A stretch of 64,000 bases of DNA from Stereum hirsutum FP-91666 SS1 (GCF_000264905.1 NW_006763131.1:2489939-2553938); one strand, 5' to 3'. Shown: positions 46,774 through 59,168, counted from the stretch's first letter. Numbers and translations are program-made. Notes: generated from the sequence alone by a model not told the origin.

Positions 46774-49281
46774 TCACTTCCCAAGAAGCTCCTTCAAAAG
46801 CTCACCAAAGCTCGACTCTTCGGTCACTTTCTTCACCCAATCCGTATCGACCGCCGAAACATGCCCTGACCGCCCCAACGTCGGTACCTCCGCCTCACTC
46901 TCACTCCGTGTCCTCTTAATCAATGCGTCCTTTGCCTTGCCCAAGATAGACTTCTTCCCCGTCCCTCCATTGAGACCAGCTGTTTTCGCAGTCTGGTTCC
47001 CTTGCTTATTGGGTTCACTGTGTCCATTTGCGTCGGGTTTGTACGGCCAGTTCATCTTCCATTGCTCCTCCAGAGGCATGAGCTTCTCCAGGAGTTCTGG
47101 GTACTGCTTTACCGCCAGCTGGACTCCTGGTGGAGGAGTATCTTGATGGAGGACCGATGGGTGGAATTTTTCGTTCGTCGTCGCGTCCGGGGCCGTAGGT
47201 AGCTTGCGCTGAATCGTGGTGGCCAGCGAGAATATACCTGTGGTTGGGCTAAAAAGACTTTAGGGATACATCGCTTCCAAACGAGATCGAGGCAGACTTA
47301 CTCGTGTGGCTCTTGTGCACCCCAGGGAGCAGATGGCTTGCCAACAAGAGAATCCAGGTATTTGTGGTCCAAGGACAGTGCATCTTCGATATGGGACTAC
47401 GGAAAGTTCTTCAGTAGGACCCTTCTAATACGGAAAAAGAAACCACTGACCGCCATCCAGGCCAAGGTCAAGTCAGAGAGGTCGTGCTCCTTGAAGCCTC
47501 CACCAATATCTGAATGGCTCCCTGTGAACCAGCACTAACATAGAATGCCTTTCAACACACAAAGGCCGACAAAGTACGAACATGAACTCTCACCTGTTTT
47601 AGCACTTGGTTCTTTCGTTTGCCTTCATCCGTCTGGTAGAACTTGTTACAGTTCTGAAGGGAGTAAGGGCCTGGCGAAGTAAAGGATAGAGCGGTGACGA
47701 CACGTACAAAGTCAGCGCGAGTCTCATTCATAGCGAGCGCCTGATATGCCCTCTCGATGTAAGTGCCTAAGGTCGAGTCGGGGAATCCAAAGAGTGTCTT
47801 CATATTCTTCGAACGAGTAAGCTCCTCCGGAAGGCCCAAAGATCCCACTGTATCAAAGACACCAACGACCCTAAGAGGTAAAGCGCCCTTCAGTCAGTAC
47901 GCTAGCCCGAAGATACGCGACAGAACACTCACTTGATAATGAAAGCATTATCATCGCAGTTGACTCTCTTCTTTCCATGAGAGTCATCCTGCGTCCAAGG
48001 CTTTAATGCAGCATCCAACTGCTCGATTTCTGATCCAAGGCAGTCTGGGATCAGCGAATGCACAGGAAAGAGATAGCGATGATCGAAGGCGCTCACTCTC
48101 GGGATCCTTCTCCTTGCCTCTCTTCTGCAAGTTCATGAAGATACTAGCGAAGTGGTCCATCTCGGTACGGTCAAGTACTCCGATATATCCCTATTTCGAT
48201 AGCTCAGCGATAAAGATCTCGAATTGAAGTACACAGTACCTCGTATACTCACGATAACATATGCAATCATACGAGCCGTGTAGGCGCCCTAATGACCTAT
48301 GGTATGAGCACGTATCTTATATATAGAATTGGTGTTCCTCACCCTCGAGAAACCGAACAAGAAGATCTAGAACATGTAATGTCATCAGAAAAGTCATGCG
48401 AAATCTTTCAGATCACAGAGACCGACCTCGTCCCCTTGTTCATAGTTGCTAAGAAAAGTGAGATCCTGGTGAGCCGAGACCGAACGAAGTTTATAGAATA
48501 GTAATACTCACTGCGCGATGAAGGCGTATGCTTCTTGCACCTTTTCTCCTGCACCGGAGGTGAGCAATCCCCGTGAAACCAGCCTCGACACCTAGTGACT
48601 CACCGAGAGTCGCGCCAACTGCACCTGTTGATGGCATAAAATATTGAGCACATACTCTACTTACCAGAAGCAAAGTAAGGGAGATGGCTTACCATCCAAC
48701 AGTGCCAAATAGTGGTTGGGTTCACTTCCAACACCAGACTGGTAGAACACGATTTGAGGCATAGGTGGCGAGCTGTAGCACCATAATACAAACACAGTAA
48801 ACATCTGCATAGACAGAACCCAAGGATGAAGCACTCACAAACGCATATCGACATGGTTGATGGATCTCGCCAGTCTCTGCGGCACGAAACGCCTCAGCCC
48901 CTAGGAATCACCGATCAAACATGAACTTCAGACGCACCAACACATTCGTGTACTTCCATCTCTGGCTAACGACCAAACCGTCCTGCCATGTCCTGTCGAG
49001 AACAAATGACACGCCCGTCAGTAAGACCGTACTGCACACTTCAACAACGCTCCAAGCACGCACCCGTCACAACACACGACAATCCTCTTCTTGATCCTCA
49101 AATGCGTTGGTTCGGGATCAGTCAACGAGCGATTTCCCTGCTTGGGGGAAGAGTGATTGCTAGACGTCCTGTCCCGGTCATGCTCGCTCGAGATTCTCTG
49201 TATGGCGGAGGGAGCAAGTGTTGGAGAGTGAGGACGACTGGCAGAATCCGCCCTAGGTACCGAGTTCGGTGCCAGAGACAT
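46774..49281 (-). CDS. DUF2235 (Tle1-like) alpha/beta hydrolase domain protein
   Basis: Member of the DUF2235 family, a predicted serine hydrolase related to bacterial type VI phospholipase effectors of the Tle1 class; fungal substrates are unknown. About 16 short exons give roughly 510-525 residues. The order of motifs is RIVVCCDG-TWQDGL at the domain start, the nucleophile elbow IFLFGFSRGAYTARMIAYVI, the acid region VVGVFDTVGSLGLPEEL, NETRADF, and the His region CWFTGSHSDIGGGF. A Ser, Asp, His triad is therefore present. The C-terminal 120 residues are hydrophilic and end ESSFGELLKELLGK. The nucleophile exon (48343-48366) is only 24 nt and is split from the following GAYTAR exon right at the catalytic loop. 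An in-frame ATG further upstream (49377) is possible. Confidence 0.87.
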
Positions 49282-50216
49282 AATGCACGATGATGTCGAC
49301 GAGTTTCGGAGACAAGTACTAGTACGGTTCACGCGACGGAAGTAAAAGCCCGAGTCCGCTTGCAAGCTCAAGTTCAAGAGTTCGTCAAACGGTCACAGTT
49401 AGACGACGGAGAGTGTACTCGGAAAGCACTGGTTCACGAAGAAAGCGGGGAGTTTTATATGTATTCTTGGTACTATGCTCCGTCCATCATGATGATGGTG
49501 TGATGAAACCCGAACACAGGATGATTCCTCGCTCTCACCAGCCATGGTCATGAACCAGTCAGGATTCGGATTGATGTGTGGCGAGCAGTCCTTGGGCGCT
49601 TGGCTGCACAAAGCCAGATCCATACGTAGTACCTCGGATCATTCGAAAAAGGGGATCCTAAGCTTGTCTGTTTCTCCTTCTGCTCATGTCCATACTACTC
49701 TAAAGACCATCCATTTTTGCGTGCTGAGTCTCCCCTTCCCCTGGACCGTATTGTGGCGTCAACACAATCCGAGAACACCAGAGCGCAGGACGGCGGCCTT
49801 ATTGTGTTCATTCTTAGACATAGCTTTCGCCACACTGATCAGCTTGAGACTAGTTTGGAGTGTGAAGGTCGGGGGCTATGGGCGTCCGCGTAGCACCTTC
49901 TTGGTGTTCTCTTGGATCCGATTTCCCTACACATAGACATCTGACTCTGTTCGCAAGCGCTCTTGTAGCGGGATCCACCATAAAGCGATGAATAGCCAAG
50001 AAACGTTGCTCCGTCCTAAATGTCTCTAGAGAGATACAACTGTCGACGGAACGCTCACAAGCAACAGCAGCGCCCGAGAAAGTAAGCTAATCTATACGGA
50101 ACGAACGAATGTCCAATGTCTGATAATCGTTCACGGCGTGTATACCACAGACCTGCCCGGGTGATCCAATGAGTCGCCAATATATGGCCGCTGCCAAGTG
50201 ATAAACAAGAAAAGGG
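49282..50216. other. Intergenic region
   Basis: 935 bases without a supported gene: DUF2235 gene upstream region, then 3' flank of NUS1. The longest open frame (about 130 codons on the plus strand) has no recognisable features. Confidence 0.4.
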
Positions 50217-51470
50217 CTATGTCCCCAACCGCATTTCAGCGCCAGAGAACTCGTCCAGCGCTCTTCTGAAGTCGATCTCCTCCAAGACGGAACAACGGTC
50301 TCGGTGGCTGCGGTGGCGTCCTCTCGAAATACCCGGCCAGCGCCAATGTGGGGTAGAAGAGGGGGAGTGGTGTTGGCTGTGGCTATCGGGGAGGGGCGAT
50401 GTCAGAGTCAGAGTTAGAAGAGCTATAGAGTATGGATGTAGAAAGAGGTAGACTTACTATATTTCGGAGAGCCTGACTTGCCATGGTGGAAAGCCATACA
50501 GCTCCAGTGGCGCATTTGCGTACTTTTCGGGTGTGATGTGGTGTACAATGATCAGATCCGGTGGGCTGAACCCGTTCTCGCCTGTCAAAGATGAATACAA
50601 CGACTGAGCATCAGCTTTTCGTCTTCACACAACCGGGTGAGGGTACGTATGACTGACCTTCGAGTATATGATCGAGGTCGGTCACCGAAGGCGCCGTGGA
50701 TGGGGTTTCCGGGGTTCGGGAGGTACGCAGGTGGTTCGCCACAGAAGCAATGGCCGGCTTGCCAGAGTCTCGCGAGACAAGGTTTACGGAAAAGGTTCTC
50801 TCATCCGATGAGGGGTCTGGACGTAGTCAATTGTCAACGACACCGGGGCAGGGTAGCGCACCGAGACTCTTACGGTTGCTGCGACGCCGTTTCCCCTTGT
50901 AACGCTTCCTCTTGTCTTGTGCCCCACCACCGGAATAAACGGTAACGACATTCAGTCGAGCATCCGGAGTATCATTCCAAGGGGCGGACGTCGATGAATC
51001 GGAGTCTTCGGAGAGTGGAGGTGTGAGAGGATATACAAGCTCTGGCCGTGAGGGTTCAAGAAGGCTCTCAGCCGGTCTTGGGGAGGACATACAGTCGCGC
51101 ACGATATTGGGACAGGTGCTCAACAAGCCTATGCGTTCATAGCCAAGTGAGAAGACATGGTGATAAAGTTAGAATTAGAAGCAGACGCACCGTCACGGTC
51201 GTACACGGTCAACTGCTCAATGCCTGCCGCCTGCGCGCACCCAACTGCCGATCGTAAACATGCAACGAGCACTTGTTCTAGTTCTTCATGGCCGTCGAGG
51301 CTGGCATCATAAGCAAGAATAAGACCCAGGTGTTTTGGTGTCTTGCTCCGTTTCGCATTTAGCTCGAGTGGAATGCGCTCGTGCCTATTCGCCCGTACGG
51401 TTCGCAGCCAAATGAACAACGAATAAACAGAGTGGATAAGAGCCAAGACGAGGGATGCCAGCCAGGACAT
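50217..51470 (-). CDS. NUS1: Dehydrodolichyl diphosphate synthase complex subunit Nus1
   Basis: Nus1 (human NgBR) is the non-catalytic partner of cis-prenyltransferase, making dolichol for protein glycosylation at the ER. Exons in coding order are 51470-51191, 51128-50862, 50816-50658, 50581-50458 and 50382-50217 (331 residues). There is an N-terminal membrane segment (WLASLVLALIHSVYSLFIWL). Next come HLGLILAYDASLDGHEELEQ and AGIEQLTVYDRDGLL from the prenyltransferase fold, then a disordered Ser/Lys/Arg-rich insertion. Later come FSVNLVSRDSGKPAI, ELYGFPPWQVRLSEIY and the end DFRRALDEFSGAEMRLGT. The C-terminal R-x-G motif (RLG), which completes the partner's active site in this family, is present. 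The 46-nt intron at 50817-50861 is chosen to avoid a stop. The upstream frame begins with GTG, so the first ATG at 51470 is used. Confidence 0.92.
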
Positions 51471-52440
51471 CGAGAGCGGCACAGAGAGGATGAGGGCGTT
51501 CAGGAATCCGAATGAGTGTGAAGTACAGGTAAATGACAGAGTAATGGCTCCAAAGTCTATGCAATCATGGAGACGTGTTGAATGGAGGAGTCGCGTACGT
51601 GGCGCGAGGTGGGGGTGGCGCAGCGCTGCGAGTCGCGTCCTTGGGAATCCATCATTCCTGCCCTTCCAAGTCCCCGGTGCACGCAGACCCTTCTTGGGAG
51701 CTTTGTATGCAGCATAATTATATAACGCAGGCGTAAGGCCGGTGAACGGCAGGTCCCGCTACTTATGAGCTTTCAGTATTCTCGGGATAGACTGTCATCG
51801 TTCTCAAATGTAATGTTGATGCACCGTCGGAACACGCTTTGATGTTTGGTCTCGGTACTTAGGCTTATGGATAGAAGCGAGGGTGCAAGCCTTCAGATCA
51901 TAACAGACTCAGATTGCAGGGCACATTCATTGACATCATTACGTGCAGAACCAGCAGATTTCTTCCACAAGTGAAGTGGAGAAGGAGTTCATTCTGAGGA
52001 TACAAACTTACTTCGCGAATGCTCAGGATGAAGACTATAGGTAGCAAATCATCATGACCACAACAGAAACAAATTTGTGTTGATCAGTCGGAGATGGCAA
52101 CGGCCGCACCCATACACAGAGGGTCAGAAGGGGCAGCAAATATTATATTCGGGCAACGATGGCCATCCTCAGAGACAAAGGAATATACATGAGTATTACT
52201 ATAATTGGCTGTGATAGTTGTACAAGGCCGTGTCCTAGACAGTGACGAAGCAGAGGATGAAACCTGATGAAACCCACATGGGCGGCAATAAAAGGTCCCA
52301 CTTGGGTAGCAGAAGAGCCCACTTGGGCGGCAGGTGTTTGCTCAAGACCAAGTTGGTCGAGCGGAGGGAGGGACGGGGGTCAACGGTCATTTCCACTGGA
52401 GGTACTGCAAACTAAAAGCAGTGATAGAGTGGAGGGGGGG
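51471..52440. other. Intergenic region ending at assembly gap
   Basis: No gene is supported. The last 170 bases contain a short tandem-like repeat (see 52266-52336) next to a string of N. Confidence 0.4.
52266..52336. repeat. Three imperfect copies of CCCACWTGGGYRGCA
   Basis: The motif occurs as CCCACATGGGCGGCA, CCCACTTGGGTAGCA and CCCACTTGGGCGGCA with spacings of about 24 and 21 bases. It sits directly before the assembly gap, suggesting that a longer repeat array caused the gap. Confidence 0.6.
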
Positions 52441-53018
52441 NNNNNNNNNNNNNNNNNNNNNNNNNNNNNNNNNNNNNNNNNNNNNNNNNNNNNNNNNNNN
52501 NNNNNNNNNNNNNNNNNNNNNNNNNNNNNNNNNNNNNNNNNNNNNNNNNNNNNNNNNNNNNNNNNNNNNNNNNNNNNNNNNNNNNNNNNNNNNNNNNNNN
52601 NNNNNNNNNNNNNNNNNNNNNNNNNNNNNNNNNNNNNNNNNNNNNNNNNNNNNNNNNNNNNNNNNNNNNNNNNNNNNNNNNNNNNNNNNNNNNNNNNNNN
52701 NNNNNNNNNNNNNNNNNNNNNNNNNNNNNNNNNNNNNNNNNNNNNNNNNNNNNNNNNNNNNNNNNNNNNNNNNNNNNNNNNNNNNNNNNNNNNNNNNNNN
52801 NNNNNNNNNNNNNNNNNNNNNNNNNNNNNNNNNNNNNNNNNNNNNNNNNNNNNNNNNNNNNNNNNNNNNNNNNNNNNNNNNNNNNNNNNNNNNNNNNNNN
52901 NNNNNNNNNNNNNNNNNNNNNNNNNNNNNNNNNNNNNNNNNNNNNNNNNNNNNNNNNNNNNNNNNNNNNNNNNNNNNNNNNNNNNNNNNNNNNNNNNNNN
53001 NNNNNNNNNNNNNNNNNN
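52441..53018. other. Assembly gap (578 N)
   Basis: Bases 52441-53018 are all N. Any frames crossing this run are not meaningful. Confidence 0.99.
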
Positions 53019-53612
53019 TCCTGAAATGATCGGGAAACAAGCACACATGCAAGCGGGAAGGACCACCGTCGATGGGGATGACAACAAGACCTCGAGAAGC
53101 AACAGCGTGGCGGGAGGGGTCCATAGGAGCAACGTCGATGCTTTGCTGAAGTTTGTGCAGCAGCGAAAAGCGCGAAGAGACCTGAGAATAAGGAGACGAG
53201 GCTTCGACGAGAATGTGCACATCAAGGCCTTCAGAGGAGCCAAACATGGAGAACGAGAGAGGACCCATGTTGATACGGCAAGCGACAACGTAGAGCGATG
53301 CGCAAAGTGCGTGGGAATCAAAGGCAGCCACAACTATACAGCCCATGAACCGCCGTAGCATGTGCCGAATGGGGAGCGGAAGGAGCACGGGAGGTCCGAA
53401 CCGATATTGAGTAAGCAATTTCCATGTAAGGGAATTGCACGATTCTCCGCCAAAAACCAAACGATACTTCCTGTAAGACCCACTACTAAAGTAGCGGGAA
53501 TCCGTACTATTTCCATATAATAAAGTCCTCATAGATTCGTGTAAAGACAAACTCGAACATCCTCGCTCCATGTAAGCGTACAACACTGCATCATCCAACC
53601 ATCCGTACAATT
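53019..53612. other. Unannotated sequence after the gap
   Basis: At least three frames stay open for about 320 bases after the gap, on both strands, so a partial gene or repeat element may start inside the gap. None shows a recognisable domain, and I make no gene call. The last part is the 3' flank of SEC17. Confidence 0.4.
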
Positions 53613-54655
53613 CTAAGTGAGCCCTGGCTCGTCCTGGATACCCCTCTTGATCTTCAACAAAATCGCTGTCTTCCAGTTGTCTAGCTTCACGACCTGGTCG
53701 AACTCGAAGACCGCGGCGGTGAAGGCCTCCTGGTCTCCGGCGTCTAGTGCGTCGATCAAGGCGCCAATGAACTTGGCCTCGCGCGTAGATGAGAAGGTGG
53801 TATCCATTCCGCTGTACTTCGTCATGTAGCGTCTCGCAGTTACGACATCCTATAAGAGGGTTTGAGTGACCATTCGACGGCATATACAACAACAAGGCCT
53901 CACCGGAATCGCAAGGCAGCAAAGGAGGGCTCTGAGCCAATACTCCTTCACGCTGTACTTGGTCAGAGCAGAGCCAAGCGAATGGTCGGCAACTTGCTCG
54001 TAGCGAGCGATAGCGGCAGGGTACTCCTCAAGGTCGGCATGAAGATCAGCAGCATCCTTGAAACAGGCGTTTGCGGTACTACGGCACGAACTTATGAGCA
54101 AGGGGTGTAGAGCAGTGGAATACATATGGGGAACGTACGCAATCGCATCCTCCTGGGCATACCAATCACCTGCCCGTTCGAAACTCTCGCAAGCTCGTCG
54201 GAGGTCGTTCTGCTCCTGGAGATAAATCTGGCCGATCTCCTTCTCCCTATCTGCTGCTTGCCGGAAGCGACCGCCTTGGGTGAAGTGGACGATAGTTTGG
54301 GACAATGCCTGGATAGCGACTATACACAACCCGTCGGTGAATCAGTTGCAAGTCAATATTGATACCGTATACACGCACGCTCTGGGTAACCCCTCTTGTA
54401 CGCCTTGGCCGAGTTCCACCAGGCATTAGCAGCATCGTTTGCCTCCTTGCACTTCTCCCTGCACTCCGCCTCCCGGGCAAAGCAGTCGCCCGCCTCTTTA
54501 AACATCTTGTCGATCTTAAACGAGTTGGCGGCCTGTTGGTAGAGATCGCCAGCCTCCTCAAATTTGGTGGACGAAGAGCCGAACCATCCTGTCGACGCGT
54601 TTGCCTTCTTGTCCGCCTTCTCAAGCAGCGACTGTGCGGGTGATTTAGGGGCCAT
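53613..54655 (-). CDS. SEC17: Alpha-SNAP (Sec17)
   Basis: Adaptor that binds SNARE complexes and recruits the NSF/Sec18 ATPase to take them apart after membrane fusion. Exons in coding order are 54655-54379, 54319-54139, 54078-53904 and 53849-53613 (289 residues, close to the usual 292). The N-terminus AQSLLEKADKKANASTGWFG is the family's membrane-contact region. TPR-like helices follow, such as FEEAGDLYQQAANSFKI, EAGDCFAREAECREK, AADREKEIGQIYLQEQNDL and ACFKDAADLHADLEEYPAAI. The C-terminus KLDNWKTAILLKIKRGIQDE contains the conserved DxW...LLxIK block that stimulates Sec18. It is divergent from PCM1, with start codons 278 bases apart. Confidence 0.96.
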
Positions 54656-54933
54656 GAATGGGAGTGTGTAGTCTGAGTGTAAGTAACGAGGCTGGTTGAG
54701 GGTGTGCTTTGGCGGTGGTGGACAGAAAGAAGGACGGGTCCGTGGACCAAGTGATGTGATGACGTCATACTGCTTAACTACAGCACTGTTCCAGCATGTT
54801 CCTAAAGATAGACCACTGCCATCTCCCGCCGTGTCCGTACCGCCTCTTCCTCGTCCTACGCCGCGACCTCTCCGAGCGCTACATAAATAAGTAGCCACGT
54901 TTATCTCAGAAGATAACTTGTTTTCAATCCACC

Positions 54934-56896
54934 ATGTCGTCTCTCCCTGTCGAAACCATCGCATCCCTCGCCGACCAACACCCCAAGCCGGCGCACATCA
55001 CCTTTCAGTATGGAACCGCAGGCTTCAGGACACTGTACGTCCGAATCCCTTTCATCGTAGCAGCAGACGCGTACTAATCGCGTTTCTTGTTCAGTGGTAA
55101 TGTCCTCGACTCGGTACTCTTCCGAGTTGGTGTTCTGGCCGCTTTGCGGAGCAAGAAACAGGACGGAAAGGTCATCGGAGTTATGGTCACTGCATCCCAC
55201 AACCCGGAACCCGTGCGTGAATCGTCTTGATGCGACTCACGGTCTTGATTTTGAACCGTCGATTGTCACTAGGACAATGGCGTAAAGCTCGTTGATCCCC
55301 GCGGTGAGATGCTGGAGGCCTCATGGGAAGGCCACGCCACAACGCTCGCCAACGCTGCCACCACCGAAGACTTCATCGCCGTGCTCGAGAACATTGTCAA
55401 AACCACCAAGATCGACCTTTCAAAACCTGCTCGCGTCGTATATGCTCGGGACACTCGTCCTTCGGGTCCCGCTCTCGTTGCGTCGCTCGAAGATGGTTTC
55501 AAGGCTATCGGTGCTGAAGCGAGGAATGGTGGCGTCACCACCACACCCATTCTTCACTATTACGTTCGTGCGATGAACACCAAGGGCACAAAAGATGCGT
55601 ACGGTGAGGATACGGAGGATGGATACTTCACGAAGCTCAGCACTGCGTTTGGAAAACTGGTGGTGAGCTTGCTCTCATTCAACGCCCAGGGCAGCGTGCT
55701 TAACCCCAGGTTGCCCAGTCTGGCAAGGCCCCCTTGCCGCCCCTCATCGTAGACTGTGCCAATGGTGTCGGTGCAGACGGTATCGCCAAAATATCCCCTT
55801 ACCTGGGCGACCACCTCAAGCTTGTGGCTGTGAATACCGCCACAACAACCTCTGGCGCGCTTAACAACGCCTGTGGTGCCGACTACGTGAAGACATCCCA
55901 GAAACTCCCCCCGTCTCTTGCAGGCCACATTAAGCCCGGCCAGCGTGCTTGCAGTCTGGATGGCGACGCAGATCGATTGATCTACTACTACATGGATGAC
56001 CGAAACCAGTTCCATATGCTCGATGGAGATAAGATCGCTGCTCTGGTGGCGGCCTTCATCGTTGATCTCGTCAAGACTGCTGGCCTTGAGGAGGATATCA
56101 AGGTTGGCGTCGTGCAAACGGCGTACGCGAACGGTGCATCAACAAAATACCTGACGGAGGTAAGTTCTTCATTGCACGAATCGAGGATCACACAGATTCG
56201 CAGAAATTGATACTCTCCTAACTGACAGCGTGTACCCGTCCGATGCGTTCCTACTGGTGTCAAACACCTCCACCATGCCGCCGAACATTATTCCGTTGGC
56301 GTCTACTTCGAAGCCAATGGTCACGGCACCGTCCTCTTCTCCTCCGAGACCCAAGCAAAGCTTGCCTCCCACGAACCTTCTACCCCCGCCCAATCCACCG
56401 CGCTGAACTACCTCAAGTCCCTCACGGAGCTCATCAACCAAACCGTCGGCGACGCTATCTCCGACATGCTCCTCGTCGAGGCCGTCCTCGCACACAGGTC
56501 CTACTCCGGCGTCGAGTGGGACTCGCTTTACGTCGACTTGCCGAATAGGCTCGTGAAGGTCGTTGTGGCGGATCGTCATGCGTTCCATACGGAGGATGCG
56601 GAGAGGAAGTTGGTCAGTCCTAAGGGATTACAGGCGAAGATTGATGATCTTGTGAAGCGGTATGATGGTGGACGGTCCTTCGTTCGGCCGAGTGGAACGG
56701 AAGACGTCGTTCGTGTTTATGCGGAGGCGGTCATCCGGTCCCATGCGGATGGTACGTGTCTCGTTCCCCTTTCGACCCTTCCATTTGCTCAAAGCTGTTT
56801 GTCTTGGATTCTTCAGACTTGGCCTTCCGTGTGGCTGGACTCGTGTACGACGAGACTGGCGGTGACCCCGCTACTCGTCCCAAAGAGTTCATCTGA
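54934..56896 (+). CDS. PCM1: Phosphoacetylglucosamine mutase
   Basis: Converts GlcNAc-6-phosphate to GlcNAc-1-phosphate for UDP-GlcNAc, the precursor of chitin, N-glycans and GPI anchors. Exons are 54934-55034, 55095-55212, 55273-55662, 55710-56159, 56229-56751 and 56817-56896 (553 residues). The four phosphohexomutase loops are all present: the phosphoserine loop [17 protein letters not shown], the metal loop [13 protein letters not shown], the sugar loop [12 protein letters not shown] and the phosphate loop [17 protein letters not shown]. The serine loop is interrupted by an intron right after HNPEP. The gene shares a divergent promoter with SEC17. Confidence 0.96.
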
Positions 56897-57247
56897 ACAT
56901 GAGCCTGACGATACCACGTATGAAAAAAGAGAAGTATGTATAATCTATGAAGTTTTCTGGGGTATCATGGGGTAAAAAAACTCTGTGTATACACAAATGG
57001 ACGGTTGGATAACAATGTATAGCATAAAAAAGAAAGTCGCTCCTCACCATCGCTTTGACCGTGACGCGATATGACTCCGATGAGCTCTATGAGCTCTGCA
57101 AAGCGACATGCAAACAAAAACAAAGAGTATATAAAATGTGGACGAGTAAGAACATAGAGCCCTGAGCATGGGCGTAGAGGAACAATAGCGAGATAGCGAC
57201 GGTGAAGAATCAACCAGACAGAAGAGGGTGCGACATGAGATGCTCGT

Positions 57248-58721
57248 TTAGCGGTAGTATCTGTGGTTAGCTGGAGCTGGATGAGTCGCATAAGCCACCT
57301 GAGAGTGTTGCCTCTGATTTTGGCAGTGAAGATTGGACACCGCTGAGCAATGGTGTAAAATAAGTGAAGATTCATCGAATACGCAAAATAAAACCTTACG
57401 AGGTGGAGGCGTGCCTTTTGGATCCAACGCGACGAACGGCGGCATGGGTCTAACATTGACAAGGAGAGGCTTGCATCCGATATTATAGGCCTCGACCCTC
57501 CATTCCTGAAGTGAGAATAACCCAGAACCAGATGGAAGTGAGTAATTATAGCAGTAATGTCCAGATAATAGCGACTGACCTCCAGGGACTTATGACGATA
57601 TTCAGGTATGTGACTGAGGCAGTAGTAAGTCCAAGAGGCCTCGCATGGATCTTCATTGCCATGATCCCTGAATGGTCTATATTGTGGGAGTTGGGGCGTG
57701 TCGGCTCGAGGTATACTCTCAGTCGACCCAGTCGACATTCGGCTCGGAGGCTTGTCCCCTGCAGGGCCGGCAGTAGACACGGCAGTCGGCGACTGCGCGA
57801 CAGGGAGAGCAATATTTTCCGCGAGAGGAGGAAGCGCATCGTCGTCTACCGTAAAGCCCTTCAGATCTTCCCAAAGGGAGTACACTAACCGCAGAGTAGC
57901 GTATCTCTGCAGTTGTTGGTCCGATAGGTCTTCTTGAGCATCATATGCCTGGATTGCAGAATATATCACGAAGTAAGGATGGCAGGCGTGCTGCAACGCC
58001 GGGAAATTGTCGTATGGTGGGTGATGTGCAACTGACGGCGATAGCGGTCCATCGTCCTTTTCTCGATGGATGACGGTGTGCTCAAGCGCAAACGGAACGA
58101 ACGTGTACGTATACGATTTTCGTATCGGAAAGACCTAGGAACGGAACCAATTCAACCTCACTGGAAGAATGCAGAGCAAACAGCGATGATGCTCACGGAA
58201 GACCAAGATGCGTTGGCCTGCTTGCGTTTTAACTGATGTAGCCTTTTTATGATGCACGTAAGCGTGGCCGCGTCTGGTTCAAAAGCCCACGCGTGTGCGA
58301 AGTGTCATGCATCAGACCAGTCTGTACGAACTGCCAACCATCATCCAAGCGAATTGAACGGTGAGAATGTATAGCTCCTGTAACTGTTACCAAGGCAAGA
58401 CTACAAGAGAAAAGCGGACTCACGAAACACTGCGTTCGACGAGCTATCCCAACATGTATCGTCTTCGACGTGCCAGAGAAGGTTGAGATGATGAATCTGC
58501 GGTTGAAAAAAAGACAGAAAGGCAGTGGAATTGAATGTTCTGGGCCTGAAGAAAGAACTCAAGTTGCATGTGCTCACTATGGATGGAGCGGTAGCAGACT
58601 GTGGAGAAACGACGTGATACTTTCGGACAGCCCTTGGCGGATAGACGGTGTTTGTGATTATACATGGCTCCACCTTTTCAGTTTCTTCTATCGTGGAGAC
58701 GTCAGAGTATGATTCAGCCAT
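57248..58721 (-). pseudogene. Tandem paralog A, unknown family, with in-frame stop
   Basis: Unknown family; paralog of the gene at 59169-60907. Exons by analogy with the paralog, in coding order: 58721-58578, 58496-58424, 58330-58197, 58134-57580, 57505-57400 and 57342-57248 (368 codons before the stop). Shared blocks include MAES at the start, TN..(Y/H)PP, LLWH..DD..CW, QANASWSS, HACHPYFVIYSAIQAYDA and SLWEDLKGF, then YRHKSLE and EWRVEAY. With the paralog's splice pattern, exon 3 contains an in-frame TGA at 58305-58307 where paralog B has a sense codon. Using the acceptor whose AG is at 58280-58281 (GAACCAG) instead would skip this stop and stay in frame, losing 17 codons. So it is either a pseudogene or a gene with a shifted splice site. 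The central disordered linker is much shorter than in B. Confidence 0.6.
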
Positions 58722-59168
58722 GGTGGTAGTACTTGGTAAGTAGCAGTAGAAGGTGGAAACTGGAACGGCGAATTAGGGCGAATTTGACATGAATTAGCCG
58801 ATCGTAAAATCTAATCTTATCGGAATACTGTACGTGTGGCGTGAGGAAGATCTGTCGATCGAGTTCAAAGACGAGATGCGTCCAGCACTCGACCACCACC
58901 ACCACTCATGGTGGACTTCACTTTCCAATCGCTGATATGACAGGCCGCATATACGACTACAAATCAGGTTGATAAGTAGAACATGGCGCTCGTATTAAGC
59001 CTGTAAATAGGTCATCGACACCCATCGGAAACTCTTCAGCGCTCGACTTTACTGACAGTGCTTGACACTTGTGTTGAGACGCAAATTCGACAAGTCACAC
59101 TGCAAGAGTCAGATTTAGATGCTCAGTTATCAGCTCTTTTATGTCGGAGTAACGAAGGACAGGTATGG
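58722..59168. other. Spacer between the tandem paralogs
   Basis: 447 bases holding the promoter of paralog A and the 3' flank of paralog B. No other feature is recognised. Confidence 0.4.

Noticed and set aside
49544..49936. 130-codon plus-strand frame
   Set aside because: No homology features, no plausible splice partners, and unremarkable composition.
52267..53940. Long frames spanning the gap on both strands
   Set aside because: They are mostly undefined residues from the 578 N and cannot be read as proteins.
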